Under the pieces are notes generated by a model that worked only from the letters and a program-made list of their open reading frames with translations, had not been told where the DNA came from and did not search any database. The position numbers and the translations under genes are program-made. From NCBI GenBank assembly GCA_947486575.1, contig CANKUB010000001.1, positions 1-64,000 of the forward strand: DNA of 64,000 bases. Direction: 5' to 3'. The stretch is from Betaproteobacteria bacterium (GTDB lineage: Bacteria > Pseudomonadota > Gammaproteobacteria > Burkholderiales > SG8-41). Shown here piece after piece: positions 33,787-41,880 of this stretch (its first letter is position 1; every line of letters starts with the position of its first letter).

Positions 33787-34447
33787 ACTTGGCAAGGCGT
33801 GGCGGCTGGCTTTGGGCTTGCCCAATACGCTGATATTCAATTTTCGCTATTTCCCCTTTGCGAAGGCCTGTCGGCTGCCAGTGCTGGTGTCGCACCGCAT
33901 GAAGCTGGTGAAGCTGGGGGGGTCGGTTGAATTAGCGAATTACCATTTCGGCGCGATACGACTTGGCCCGGCAGACGTGGACGTATTTCCGGATGGCGGG
34001 CGGCTTGGGGTATGGCGCGTGGAAGGCCGCGTGCGGTTCGGGGAAGACGTGCGCATCGGGCCGGGCACCAGCATTGTTTGCACGGGCGAGCTCGATCTGG
34101 CTGACCATGTATTAACCAATGCCCGCGTGTCGATTTATTGCGCGAAACAAATCGTCATCGGGCGCGATGCCTTGATCTCGTGGGATGTGACGATTGTCGA
34201 CCACGATTTCCACAAGCTGTATGACGCCGACAAAAACTGGATCAATCCGCCCGCACCGATCATCATCGGCGAGCGGGCATGGATCGGCTTTGGCGCAACC
34301 ATAGCCAAAGACACCCGGCTGGCGGCAGGCACGGTGATCGGCGCGGGCGCAGTGGTGCGCGGCGACTTTAACGATCCGAATTGCGTGCTCAGCGGCAACC
34401 CGGCACGGCTGGTGCGGCGGGGTGTTATGCGCGAAGCGTTGATTTGA
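33773..34447 (+). CDS. Left-handed beta-helix (hexapeptide) acyltransferase
   Basis: 224 residues from the ATG at 33773, overlapping msbA by 14 bp; the track start at 33602 is inside msbA. The first 60 residues are variable; then hexapeptide turns follow (VRFGEDVRIGPGTSIV, DHVLTNARVSIYCAKQIVIG) and the typical end VIGAGAVVRGDFNDPNCVLSG with NPARLV. Such proteins are O- or N-acyltransferases acting on sugars, using acetyl-CoA. In this cluster it probably modifies an LPS or O-antigen sugar. Confidence 0.82.
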   Translation: MLLRELGKAWRLALGLPNTLIFNFRYFPFAKACRLPVLVSHRMKLVKLGGSVELANYHFGAIRLGPADVDVFPDGGRLGVWRVEGRVRFGEDVRIGPGTSIVCTGELDLADHVLTNARVSIYCAKQIVIGRDALISWDVTIVDHDFHKLYDADKNWINPPAPIIIGERAWIGFGATIAKDTRLAAGTVIGAGAVVRGDFNDPNCVLSGNPARLVRRGVMREALI

Positions 34448-34477
34448 GTTGCCCTTGGGTTGGTTCAGAAATTATTC

Positions 34478-34495
34478 TGTATAATCAAATACCTA
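34478..34495 (+). repeat. Dispersed AT-rich IHF-like element, copy 9
   Basis: TGTATAATCAAATACCTA lies in the 73-bp gap before the GT2 gene. The core AATCAAATACCTA has one mismatch to WATCAANNNNTTR. It also contains TATAAT, so it may serve as a -10 element. Confidence 0.5.
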
Positions 34496-34520
34496 CTGCA
34501 TATCAGCCGCGCTCGTTTTC

Positions 34521-35459
34521 ATGCCGATCAGCCACACCCTGATTATTCCTGTCTACCGCAACGAAGCCTTCCTGCCCGAAGTATTGCAGGTAGTGGCGAG
34601 TATCGCGGCACAAACCAGCGGCGCGCTCGAAGTGGTGTTCGTAGTGGATGGCAGCCCCGACAAATCCGAAGCGTGGCTACTGCAACACTTGCCCGCTTTT
34701 GCCGTGCCATCACAGTTGATTGCGCTATCGCGTAATTTTGGTTCATTCACCGCGATACGCACAGGTCTTGCGGCAGCGCGTGGCGAATTTATTGCGGTGA
34801 TGGCGGCGGATTTGCAGGAACCGCCTGCGCTTGTAACCGATTTTTTTCGTGTGCTGGGCGAAGGCAATGACGTGGCGGTCGGCACGCGCGCGGATCGTGA
34901 CGATGCGCTCACTCAACAAATGCCCAGCCGTGTGTTCTGGGGGCTGTATCGCGCACTGGTCAATCCCGAAATGCCGCCTGGCGGTGTCGATATGTTTGCG
35001 GTGACGGCGCGCGCGCGCGATGCCTTGCTGGCGCTGGATGAGGCGCACAGTTCGCTGGTGGCGCAACTGTATTGGATAGGCTTTCCGCGGATTGAGGTGC
35101 CGTATCACCGCCTGGCGCGCAAGCAAGGCGAAAGCGGCTGGACATTGCGCAAAAAAATTACTTATCTGCTAGACAGTATTTTTTCGTTTACCGATATCCC
35201 GATCACGTTGCTGACGTTGATGGGCTTCGCGGGCACCATCGTATTTTTGCTGCTGGGTATGGGGTTGATGGCAGCGCGGCTGCTGGGGATGATTCCCGTG
35301 CCGGGTTACACGGCAATTATGGTGACGATTTTATTTTCTGCGTCGCTGATTCTGTTTGGCCTTGGCATCGTCGGCAACTATGTGTGGCGTGCGTATGAAA
35401 ACACCAAGCACCGCCCGTTGGGCGTAGTGCGCACACGCAGCGCGTTCGATGGCCGCTGA
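34521..35459 (+). CDS. GtrB/DPM1-like family 2 glycosyltransferase
   Basis: 312 residues. The GT-A domain begins HTLIIPVYRNEAFLPEVL and has VVFVVDGSPD, LIALSRNFGSFTAIRTGLAA and the metal-binding AADLQEPP. Two C-terminal membrane helices follow (ITLLTLMGFAGTIVFLLLG; the second around VTILFSASLILFGLGIVGN). Proteins of this design move a sugar from a nucleotide donor onto undecaprenyl phosphate. It overlaps the GtrA-like gene by 11 bp, so together they likely make and flip an undecaprenyl-linked sugar. Confidence 0.88.
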   Translation: MPISHTLIIPVYRNEAFLPEVLQVVASIAAQTSGALEVVFVVDGSPDKSEAWLLQHLPAFAVPSQLIALSRNFGSFTAIRTGLAAARGEFIAVMAADLQEPPALVTDFFRVLGEGNDVAVGTRADRDDALTQQMPSRVFWGLYRALVNPEMPPGGVDMFAVTARARDALLALDEAHSSLVAQLYWIGFPRIEVPYHRLARKQGESGWTLRKKITYLLDSIFSFTDIPITLLTLMGFAGTIVFLLLGMGLMAARLLGMIPVPGYTAIMVTILFSASLILFGLGIVGNYVWRAYENTKHRPLGVVRTRSAFDGR

Positions 35460-35856
35460 CGTGATGGAACATGATGGCAAATTCGCACCGCTGCTGCGGT
35501 TTCTGGGCGCGGGCGCGGTGAATACTTTGCTTTCCATCGCCGTTTATCAAGCAGCGTTGTTTGTTGTTGGCCCAGTTACCGCTTATGGCATCGCCTACGC
35601 AGCCGGCATTTTGTTTGCGTACTTTGCTTACTCGCGCCATGTGTTTGATGCACCGTTGTCGCCGCGCCGCTTTATGGTATTCACCCTGTTTTATATGGCC
35701 AGCGGATGTGTCGGCGCGTTGGTAAACACAGCGTTAATTGAGCAACTGGCGCTGCACCCGCGCATGGCGATTTTTGTTACTGTGCTGGTTATGCTGCCCA
35801 TCAATTATTTTGGCTCACGCTGGAGTGTGCGTGCGGCAACGGAGCGTGCGTCATGA
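35449..35856 (+). CDS. GtrA-family membrane protein (putative flippase)
   Basis: 135 residues with four predicted membrane helices: FLGAGAVNTLLSIAVYQAAL, TAYGIAYAAGILFAYFAYSR, MVFTLFYMASGCVGALVNTA, and MAIFVTVLVMLPINYFGSR. This is the standard GtrA fold thought to flip undecaprenyl-phosphate-linked sugars across the inner membrane. The start overlaps the GT2 stop; a second ATG at 35464 is possible. It overlaps the following ketoisomerase gene by 4 bp. Confidence 0.88.
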   Translation: MAADVMEHDGKFAPLLRFLGAGAVNTLLSIAVYQAALFVVGPVTAYGIAYAAGILFAYFAYSRHVFDAPLSPRRFMVFTLFYMASGCVGALVNTALIEQLALHPRMAIFVTVLVMLPINYFGSRWSVRAATERAS

Positions 35857-36251
35857 CGCTGGCGCGTTATGTGGATTTCAATGTTCGCGGCGATGCAGAC
35901 GGCTGGCTGGTGGCGCTGGAGGGCAATCGCAATGTGCCGTTTTCGATGCAGCGCGCCTACTATATTTTTGGCACGCAAAACGGCGTGCGGCGCGGCAAAC
36001 ACGCGCACCGGCGACTCACGCAGATGATGGTTTGCCTCACCGGTCAATGCAAAATTTTGCTCGACGACGGTAAAACGCGCGAGGACCTGACGCTGGCGCG
36101 CAACGATCAAGGGTTGATGCTTGACGCAATGATCTGGCACGAGATGTATGATTTTTCGCCGGATTGCGTGCTGCTGGTGCTGGCGGATAATTATTATGAC
36201 GAAGCCGATTACATCCGCAATTACGCGGCGTTCAAAACCGCCTGCGCATGA
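35853..36251 (+). CDS. dTDP-4-oxo-6-deoxyglucose 3,4-ketoisomerase (FdtA/QdtA-like)
   Basis: 132 residues, a small cupin. It shows the expected [19 protein letters not shown] with catalytic histidines and the late [20 protein letters not shown]. The family turns dTDP-4-oxo-6-deoxyglucose into a 3-oxo sugar. The gene lies directly before an N-acyltransferase and a PLP aminotransferase, completing a route to a dTDP-3-acylamino-3,6-dideoxyhexose (Fuc3NAc or Qui3NAc type). Which epimer is made cannot be told. The rmlA/rmlB genes are not in the window. Confidence 0.87.
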   Translation: MTLARYVDFNVRGDADGWLVALEGNRNVPFSMQRAYYIFGTQNGVRRGKHAHRRLTQMMVCLTGQCKILLDDGKTREDLTLARNDQGLMLDAMIWHEMYDFSPDCVLLVLADNYYDEADYIRNYAAFKTACA

Positions 36252-36721
36252 CAAAAATTCACCCTACCGCAGACGTGCAAAGCCCAACCATCGGTGCGGG
36301 CACGCAAGTGTGGCAGCACACGGTTGTGCTGGCGGGTGCTGCCATCGGACGCGATTGCAACTTGAACGCGCATTGTTTTGTGGAAAACGATGTGGTGGTG
36401 GGCGACCGCGTTACGTTGAAATGCGGCGTTTATCTGTGGGACGGCATGCGCGTGGGTGATGATGTATTCATCGGCCCCAACGCAACATTTACCAACGATA
36501 AATATCCGCGCTCAAAACAATATCCCGCTGCGTTTTTGCCGGTGATTATTGGCCAGAGCGCGTCGATCGGCGCGAATGCCACGATACTCGGCGGCGTGAC
36601 CATCGGCGCAGGCGCGATGGTGGGCGCAGGCGCGGTGGTTACGCGCGATGTGCCCGCAGGCAAGCTGGTGGCGGGCAACCCGGCGCGGGTGGTGGGCGAT
36701 GCACCGCGTGCGCAATCATAA
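36248..36721 (+). CDS. dTDP-3-amino-sugar N-acetyltransferase (FdtC/QdtC-like)
   Basis: 157 residues, a hexapeptide-repeat protein beginning [20 protein letters not shown] and containing [20 protein letters not shown], the hallmark of the WbbJ/FdtC subgroup. It likely acetylates the 3-amino group using acetyl-CoA. It overlaps the ketoisomerase gene by 4 bp. Its TAA stop codon lies at the edge of an inverted copy of the AT-rich repeat that fills the short gap to the aminotransferase gene. Confidence 0.86.
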   Translation: MTKIHPTADVQSPTIGAGTQVWQHTVVLAGAAIGRDCNLNAHCFVENDVVVGDRVTLKCGVYLWDGMRVGDDVFIGPNATFTNDKYPRSKQYPAAFLPVIIGQSASIGANATILGGVTIGAGAMVGAGAVVTRDVPAGKLVAGNPARVVGDAPRAQS

Positions 36722-36738
36722 GCATTTGTTTTTATTGC
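36719..36738 (-). repeat. Dispersed AT-rich IHF-like element, copy 10
   Basis: On the minus strand GCAATAAAAACAAATGCTTA, nearly identical to copy 4 in its last 14 bases. It includes the stop codon of the acetyltransferase gene. Confidence 0.55.
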
Positions 36739-36745
36739 TATTTTT

Positions 36746-37852
36746 ATGAGTGTTCCTTTTCTCGATTTACTCGCCATCAATGCACGCGACCGCGCTGCGC
36801 TGATAGCCGCCTTCACCCGCGTAGTCGATAGCGGCTGGTATGTGCTGGGCAAAGAAGTCGAAGCCTTCGAGCGCGAGTACGCTGCATACTGTGGCACAAA
36901 ACATTGCGTGGGCGTGGGCAATGGCCTGGAAGCGCTGGTGCTGATTTTGCGTGCATGGCTGGAGCTTGGCGCGATGCGGCTGGGCGATGAAGTGATCGTG
37001 CCTGCCAACACCTACATCGCCACGATATTGGCAATTACTGAAAACGGTTTGACTCCGGTATTGGTGGAGCCGGATGCCACGTGTAATCTGGACGCAGCGC
37101 TGATTGAGCGGCACGTAAGCCCGCGCACGCGCGCGATTCTGCCGGTACATCTTTATGGGCAGACAGCGGATATGTCTGCGATCAACGCCGTTGCGCGCAA
37201 ACACGGACTGAAGGTTATTGAAGATTGCGCGCAAGCGCACGGCGCGCTTCATGCGGGGGTGCGAGCGGGGGCGTTGGGCGATGCGGCGGGGCACAGTTTT
37301 TTCCCCAGCAAAAATCTGGGTGCGCTGGGCGATGCGGGTGCTGTAACCACCAACGATGATGCGCTGGCGAATGCGCTGCGCGCGCTGCGCAATTACGGCT
37401 CGCATCGCAAATACGAAAACCTTTATAAAGGGGTGAACAGCCGCCTTGATGAACTGCAAGCGGCTTTGCTGCGCGTGAAGCTGCCACGCATCGACGCTGA
37501 TAATCAGCGCCGCTGCGATATCGCCACGCAGTATTTGCGCGAGATTCACCATGCGCAAATTACGCTGCCGGTGGTGGGCGCGAACAACGCGCCGGTGTGG
37601 CATGTGTTTGTTGTGCGCAGCGCAGCGCGCGAGGTTTTGCAAAAACATTTGCACGAATGCGGCATAGCCACGTTGATTCACTACCCACTGCCACCGCATC
37701 AGCAAGCGGCATATCGTGAATGGAATGATCGTTCGTATCCGATTACTGAGGCGATACACCAAGAGGTGTTAAGTCTGCCGATCAGCCCGGTGATGGATGA
37801 AGCGCAGGTACGCGCGGTTATCGCGGCGTGCAATGCGTGGCCGGGTGCGTAA
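36746..37852 (+). CDS. DegT/DnrJ/EryC1-family sugar aminotransferase (FdtB/QdtB-like)
   Basis: 368 residues. PLP-dependent fold type I with the Schiff-base lysine in [14 protein letters not shown]; other family blocks are [14 protein letters not shown] at the N-terminus, [12 protein letters not shown], and [11 protein letters not shown]. It transfers an amino group, usually from glutamate, to C3 of the dTDP-3-oxo sugar made by the ketoisomerase gene two positions upstream. The order is isomerase, acetyltransferase, aminotransferase. The amino sugar is likely an O-antigen or glycan component. Confidence 0.9.
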   Translation: MSVPFLDLLAINARDRAALIAAFTRVVDSGWYVLGKEVEAFEREYAAYCGTKHCVGVGNGLEALVLILRAWLELGAMRLGDEVIVPANTYIATILAITENGLTPVLVEPDATCNLDAALIERHVSPRTRAILPVHLYGQTADMSAINAVARKHGLKVIEDCAQAHGALHAGVRAGALGDAAGHSFFPSKNLGALGDAGAVTTNDDALANALRALRNYGSHRKYENLYKGVNSRLDELQAALLRVKLPRIDADNQRRCDIATQYLREIHHAQITLPVVGANNAPVWHVFVVRSAAREVLQKHLHECGIATLIHYPLPPHQQAAYREWNDRSYPITEAIHQEVLSLPISPVMDEAQVRAVIAACNAWPGA

Positions 37853-37858
37853 GCATCC

Positions 37859-39070
37859 ATGGCGCTAACAACTGCCCGCGAGGCCAAACGCTATCTATCT
37901 GTTTTTCTTGGTTTTTTTATAGCTGTATTGAGCGTCATTCTGGCGCTGAATCTGGCGCTGGGTGGACGCACGCTGGGCAGCGTGGATGCGTTGCAAAAAG
38001 CCAGCGCGTGGCAGCAAGCGACTCATGGCATCACGTATGCGCCGCCGCTGACGAATTCGCGGCCGTTCAAGGCATTGCGGCTTGCAGATCGCTTGCCGGA
38101 AATCAACACACTGGTGCTGGGCGCGTCGTCGCTGATGGGCGTGACCGGGGCCATGTTTCCGGCAGGGCTGCGTGCGTATAACTTTTCGCTCACCGCTAAT
38201 GCCACGTCTGCGGTGATTGCCGAGGCGGAGTATGTTGAGCGTCATCACGCCGGGCCGATACGCAATTTCGTGATCGGGCTGGATTGGGCGATTGGCATGA
38301 TCTATCAACCCACCGATGCTACCGCGCTAGACTTGAATCCCGCCAGACAACGCATTGGCTATGGCGCCGCGGAGGTGTCCCTCACACGCAAAATCGCGGA
38401 TGCGTTGTCTGCGCCAAAAATCGCTGTGCTGGGCAAAACGTTAAGTGGCGTTTTTCGTGCAAGCAATCCGCTGGCGAGCTTCCAGCAAACGTTTTTTCAG
38501 CTTGCGGATGTGGAATACCACTGCGCCGATGGCGTGCCAGCGCGCGATTTTGATGTGATGGGGCGCGGCACTTGTTTGGGTTTTCGTTACGACGGCAGTT
38601 GGACGTTTGCGGGTGAAGAACATTTGAGCGAAGCGCGTGCGCGCGGGCGGGCGCAAGCCGCAGCAGCGCCCAGCTCGCAGTTCGCGCAATTTCTATGCTC
38701 CACGCAAGGCGAACCCAATGCACGTTATTTGCAACGACTGGGGTTGCTGGCACAGCGCGTCAACGCGGCGGGCGGCTTTGCGGTTTTTATCTTGCCACCA
38801 CTGTTGCCGGGCATGGAAGCCGAGATGCTCAAGGTGCCCTCTGTGGGCCGCTGTCTGACACGAACCAAATCCGCGCTGACCGCTTGGGCGCGAGAATATG
38901 GTGTAACGATTATTGATGCGGCAGCATCTGAGCATTTCGGCTGCAAGGCAGCAGAATTCCTCGACGAAAACCATGCCTGGCCTGAATGTCACGCGCGGGT
39001 GTTCCGTCGCTATTGGCGTGACCGTGATGCGGGTCTAATCGCGCCGGGGTTGTACCAGCCAGCGTTATGA
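37859..39070 (+). CDS. Membrane-anchored SGNH-like protein A (MBOAT partner)
   Basis: 403 residues: one N-terminal membrane anchor (YLSVFLGFFIAVLSVILALN) and an extracytoplasmic domain. LGASSLMGVTGA is a plausible SGNH block I (nucleophile serine), and the C-terminal AAEFLDENHAWPEC a D-x-x-H block. Paired cysteines recur along the chain. It is paralogous to the protein at 40681 (shared TYAPP, LRLADRLPEIN, GLDW.GMIYQP, YDGSWTF). I infer acyl transfer or acyl-ester handling on a glycan together with the MBOAT gene between them, by analogy to AlgI/AlgJ/AlgX. The family itself is not one I can name. Confidence 0.6.
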   Translation: MALTTAREAKRYLSVFLGFFIAVLSVILALNLALGGRTLGSVDALQKASAWQQATHGITYAPPLTNSRPFKALRLADRLPEINTLVLGASSLMGVTGAMFPAGLRAYNFSLTANATSAVIAEAEYVERHHAGPIRNFVIGLDWAIGMIYQPTDATALDLNPARQRIGYGAAEVSLTRKIADALSAPKIAVLGKTLSGVFRASNPLASFQQTFFQLADVEYHCADGVPARDFDVMGRGTCLGFRYDGSWTFAGEEHLSEARARGRAQAAAAPSSQFAQFLCSTQGEPNARYLQRLGLLAQRVNAAGGFAVFILPPLLPGMEAEMLKVPSVGRCLTRTKSALTAWAREYGVTIIDAAASEHFGCKAAEFLDENHAWPECHARVFRRYWRDRDAGLIAPGLYQPAL

Positions 39071-39130
39071 CCGGTGTTGCCGGAGTGCGATAATGGCTCG
39101 TTATTTTTTGGCGCTGAATTCCTTTTAAAA

Positions 39131-40681
39131 ATGCTGTTTAACTCCCACGCCTTCATTTTTCTTTTCTTGCCAGTCGCCTTCGCGCTGTTTTTTTTGTTCG
39201 CGCGCGTGAGCACGCTGCTGGCGGCTGGGTGGCTGGCGGCGGCGTCGCTGTTTTTTTATGGCTGGTGGAATCCGGCGTACGTGGCGTTGTTGCTGGCATC
39301 CATCGTGGGCAATTATTTTGCGGGAATGACAATTGCGCGCGCACGTGATACCGCCAGCAAGAAGCACCTGCTGATCGCGGCGATTACCATCAATCTGGCG
39401 CTGCTGGCCTATTACAAATACAGCAACTTTTTCCTCGCCAATGTTGCTACGGCGTTAGGCTCCGCACCACCGCAGGCAGACATTATTCTGCCGCTGGGTA
39501 TTTCGTTCTTTACCTTCACCCAGATCGCTTTTCTCGTCGATACCTACAAGGGTAAGGTGCAGGAATACAACTTTGTGCACTATTGCCTGTTCGTCACCTA
39601 TTTTCCGCACCTGATCGCCGGCCCGATTTTGCATCACGCGGAAATGATGCCGCAGTTTGCGCGCGCTGAAACCTACCGCATGCAGGCTGGCAACGTGGCC
39701 GCGGGGCTCACGATATTTTTTATTGGCTTGTTCAAAAAAGTCATGCTGGCCGACGGTATCGCGGTTTATGTTTCGCCTTTGTTCGGCTTGCCTGCTGCGG
39801 GCTTTGCGCCGACGTTTCTGGAGGCATGGGGAGGCGCGCTGGCGTATACGTTTCAGTTGTATTTTGATTTTTCAGGTTATTCCGATATGGCGGTGGGCCT
39901 GTCGCTGATGTTTGGCGTGCGTTTGCCGATCAATTTTCATTCGCCGTACAAGGCTTTGAATATTATTGATTTCTGGCGGCGCTGGCATATCACGTTGTCG
40001 CGCTTTTTACGTGATTATCTGTACGTGCCGCTGGGCGGTAGCCGCCGTGGGCCTTCGCGGCGCTACATCAATTTACTGATTACCATGTTGCTCGGCGGCT
40101 TGTGGCACGGCGCGGGCTGGACGTTTGTGCTCTGGGGTTTGCTGCATGGTGTTTACCTGTGCATGAATCATTGCTGGCGTGCGCTGCGTGTGCGCATGGG
40201 GCATGACTTGCAGCGCACTACGCGCTGGGGCGACGCGCTGGCTTGTGTGTTGACCTTTGCGGCGGTGGTGGCGGGTTGGGTGGTGTTCCGCGCGGATAGC
40301 ATGGCAACTGCGGCGGCGATGCTGAAGGGCATGGCCGGGTTGAACGGCTTTGCGCTGCCCGATCAATGGCTGGCAAAATGGGGCGCGCTGGGGCAATGGC
40401 TGGCGGCGAACGGCGTGGCGTTTACCGATGCACGCGGACTGGTGCCTGCGGGGCTGATTAACTGGGTTGTGATTCTGCTGGCAGTAGTTTGGTTTGCGCC
40501 GAATACGCAGCAGATCATGGCTCAGTGTGAACCCGCGTTGCTGCTGCCGCGTGATATGAAACCGGCGCGGCTGTTGGCGTGGCGACCTACCGTGACGTTT
40601 GCGCTGATAGCGGCAATGATAGCGCTGGCGTCTATCGTCAATCTGCACCGGCAGTCGGAATTTTTGTATTTTCAGTTTTGA
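39131..40681 (+). CDS. MBOAT-family membrane O-acyltransferase (AlgI-like)
   Basis: 516 residues from the ATG at 39131 (MLFNSHAFIFLFLPVAFALF), the usual AlgI-type start; the TTG at 39074 is less likely. About ten membrane segments. The catalytic histidine is in LLGGLWHGAGWTFVLWG, with LYFDFSGYSDMAVGLSLMFG and NIIDFWRRWHITLSRFLRDY as further hallmarks. Such proteins pass acetyl groups from the cytoplasm to periplasmic glycan acyltransferases. It is flanked by two paralogous SGNH-like genes; the second starts on its stop codon (TGATG-like overlap). Confidence 0.92.
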   Translation: MLFNSHAFIFLFLPVAFALFFLFARVSTLLAAGWLAAASLFFYGWWNPAYVALLLASIVGNYFAGMTIARARDTASKKHLLIAAITINLALLAYYKYSNFFLANVATALGSAPPQADIILPLGISFFTFTQIAFLVDTYKGKVQEYNFVHYCLFVTYFPHLIAGPILHHAEMMPQFARAETYRMQAGNVAAGLTIFFIGLFKKVMLADGIAVYVSPLFGLPAAGFAPTFLEAWGGALAYTFQLYFDFSGYSDMAVGLSLMFGVRLPINFHSPYKALNIIDFWRRWHITLSRFLRDYLYVPLGGSRRGPSRRYINLLITMLLGGLWHGAGWTFVLWGLLHGVYLCMNHCWRALRVRMGHDLQRTTRWGDALACVLTFAAVVAGWVVFRADSMATAAAMLKGMAGLNGFALPDQWLAKWGALGQWLAANGVAFTDARGLVPAGLINWVVILLAVVWFAPNTQQIMAQCEPALLLPRDMKPARLLAWRPTVTFALIAAMIALASIVNLHRQSEFLYFQF

Positions 40682-41880
40682 TGTCCCGCTATCTGACCGT
40701 GCTGCTGGGCGCGCTGGGGCTGATGCTGGCGCTGATCCTCGCGCTGAATTTGATGCTCGGTGATCGCGGGCTGGGTAATCTGCAATCCACGCGCGAGGCA
40801 TCAAAGTGGCAACAGGCGACGCGCGGCGTCACGTACGCGCCGCCGGTCGGCCACACTGGGCCGTTTAAAGTGCTGCGGCTGGCAGATCGCTTGCCGGAGA
40901 TCAACGCAGTGGTGCTGGGTTCATCAACGCTGATGGGCGTTACGCAAGCGTTGCTGCCGGCCGATTGGCGCACGTACAATTTGACTGTAACGGGTAACGC
41001 CACCGCGAGCATTGCCGGTGAAGCGCGTTACATTGAGCAGCATTTTTCAGATCAGGTGCGCTGGATGCTTGCCGGGCTGGATTGGTCGGTTGGTATGATC
41101 TATCAGCCAGGTGCTGTGGGCGTCGTTGATTTGTCGCCGCAGGCGGTGGATCGTGCGTATAGCGAAAACCCGGTGCCGCTGCGTAAACGCCTGGAAGACG
41201 CGCTGTCATGGCCGCGCGTGTCGAACCTTGCTGGCATTGTCACAGCAGCGTTTATAAAAATTAATATAATCAATAACTTACAACATACGTTTTTTGACGT
41301 CGGCAGCGCGGAATACCGCTGTGCTGATAGTACCGGTAGTTTCGTCGCACGGGATTTTGATGTGATTAATCGCGGGTTGTGCCGAGGCTATCGTTACGAT
41401 GGCAGCTGGACTTTCGCCAATGACAGTCGGCTTACTCCGGCGCAAGCTGCAACGCTGTCAATCGCAGCCGCCGCACCCAGTTCAAAATATACCCGGCTAT
41501 TGTGCGCGATGCAGGGCGAACCTAACGCCGACTATCTGCAACACTTGGGCGAAACCGTGCAACGTTTTGCTGCCAAGGGCGGGCACATGATTTTTATGTT
41601 GCCTGCGTTAGCGCCGGGCATGGAAGCCACGTTGCGCAAAATGCCGCACTGGGCCGCGTGCCTTGATCGCACAAAAGCCACGCTCAACGCTTGGGCGCGT
41701 CGCTATCACGTAAACATTATTGATGCGGGCGCGTCAGAGCGTTACGGTTGTGTGGCCGCTGAATTCTCTGATGAGCATCATGCGTATCCTGAATGCAACC
41801 AGCGCGTGTTGCAGCGGTTTTTTCGGGATGTCGATGCCGGACTGGTGGGGACTGGCCTGTACCTGCCGGGGGCTGCATGA
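40681..41880 (+). CDS. Membrane-anchored SGNH-like protein B (MBOAT partner)
   Basis: 399 residues from the ATG at 40681, overlapping the MBOAT stop. An N-terminal anchor (TVLLGALGLMLALILALNL) precedes a domain paralogous to the protein at 37859 over its whole length. Block-I-like LGSSTLMGVTQA and the C-terminal AAEFSDEHHAYPEC are conserved. Around 41261-41280 an AT-rich element is read in frame (INIINNL), where the paralogue has an unrelated GC-rich sequence of the same length (NPLASF region). The role is inferred from the gene neighbourhood only. Confidence 0.6.
   Translation: MSRYLTVLLGALGLMLALILALNLMLGDRGLGNLQSTREASKWQQATRGVTYAPPVGHTGPFKVLRLADRLPEINAVVLGSSTLMGVTQALLPADWRTYNLTVTGNATASIAGEARYIEQHFSDQVRWMLAGLDWSVGMIYQPGAVGVVDLSPQAVDRAYSENPVPLRKRLEDALSWPRVSNLAGIVTAAFIKINIINNLQHTFFDVGSAEYRCADSTGSFVARDFDVINRGLCRGYRYDGSWTFANDSRLTPAQAATLSIAAAAPSSKYTRLLCAMQGEPNADYLQHLGETVQRFAAKGGHMIFMLPALAPGMEATLRKMPHWAACLDRTKATLNAWARRYHVNIIDAGASERYGCVAAEFSDEHHAYPECNQRVLQRFFRDVDAGLVGTGLYLPGAA
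41261..41280 (+). repeat. Dispersed AT-rich IHF-like element, copy 11 (inside a gene)
   Basis: TTAATATAATCAATAACTTA; the core AATCAATAACTTA is identical to the oriC-region copy and matches WATCAANNNNTTR exactly. Confidence 0.5.

Noticed and set aside
35151-35170. AAAAAAATTACTTATCTG, similar to the AT-rich repeat
   Set aside because: It encodes the lysine-rich stretch LRKKITYLLDS expected in GtrB-like glycosyltransferases, so coding constraint explains it.
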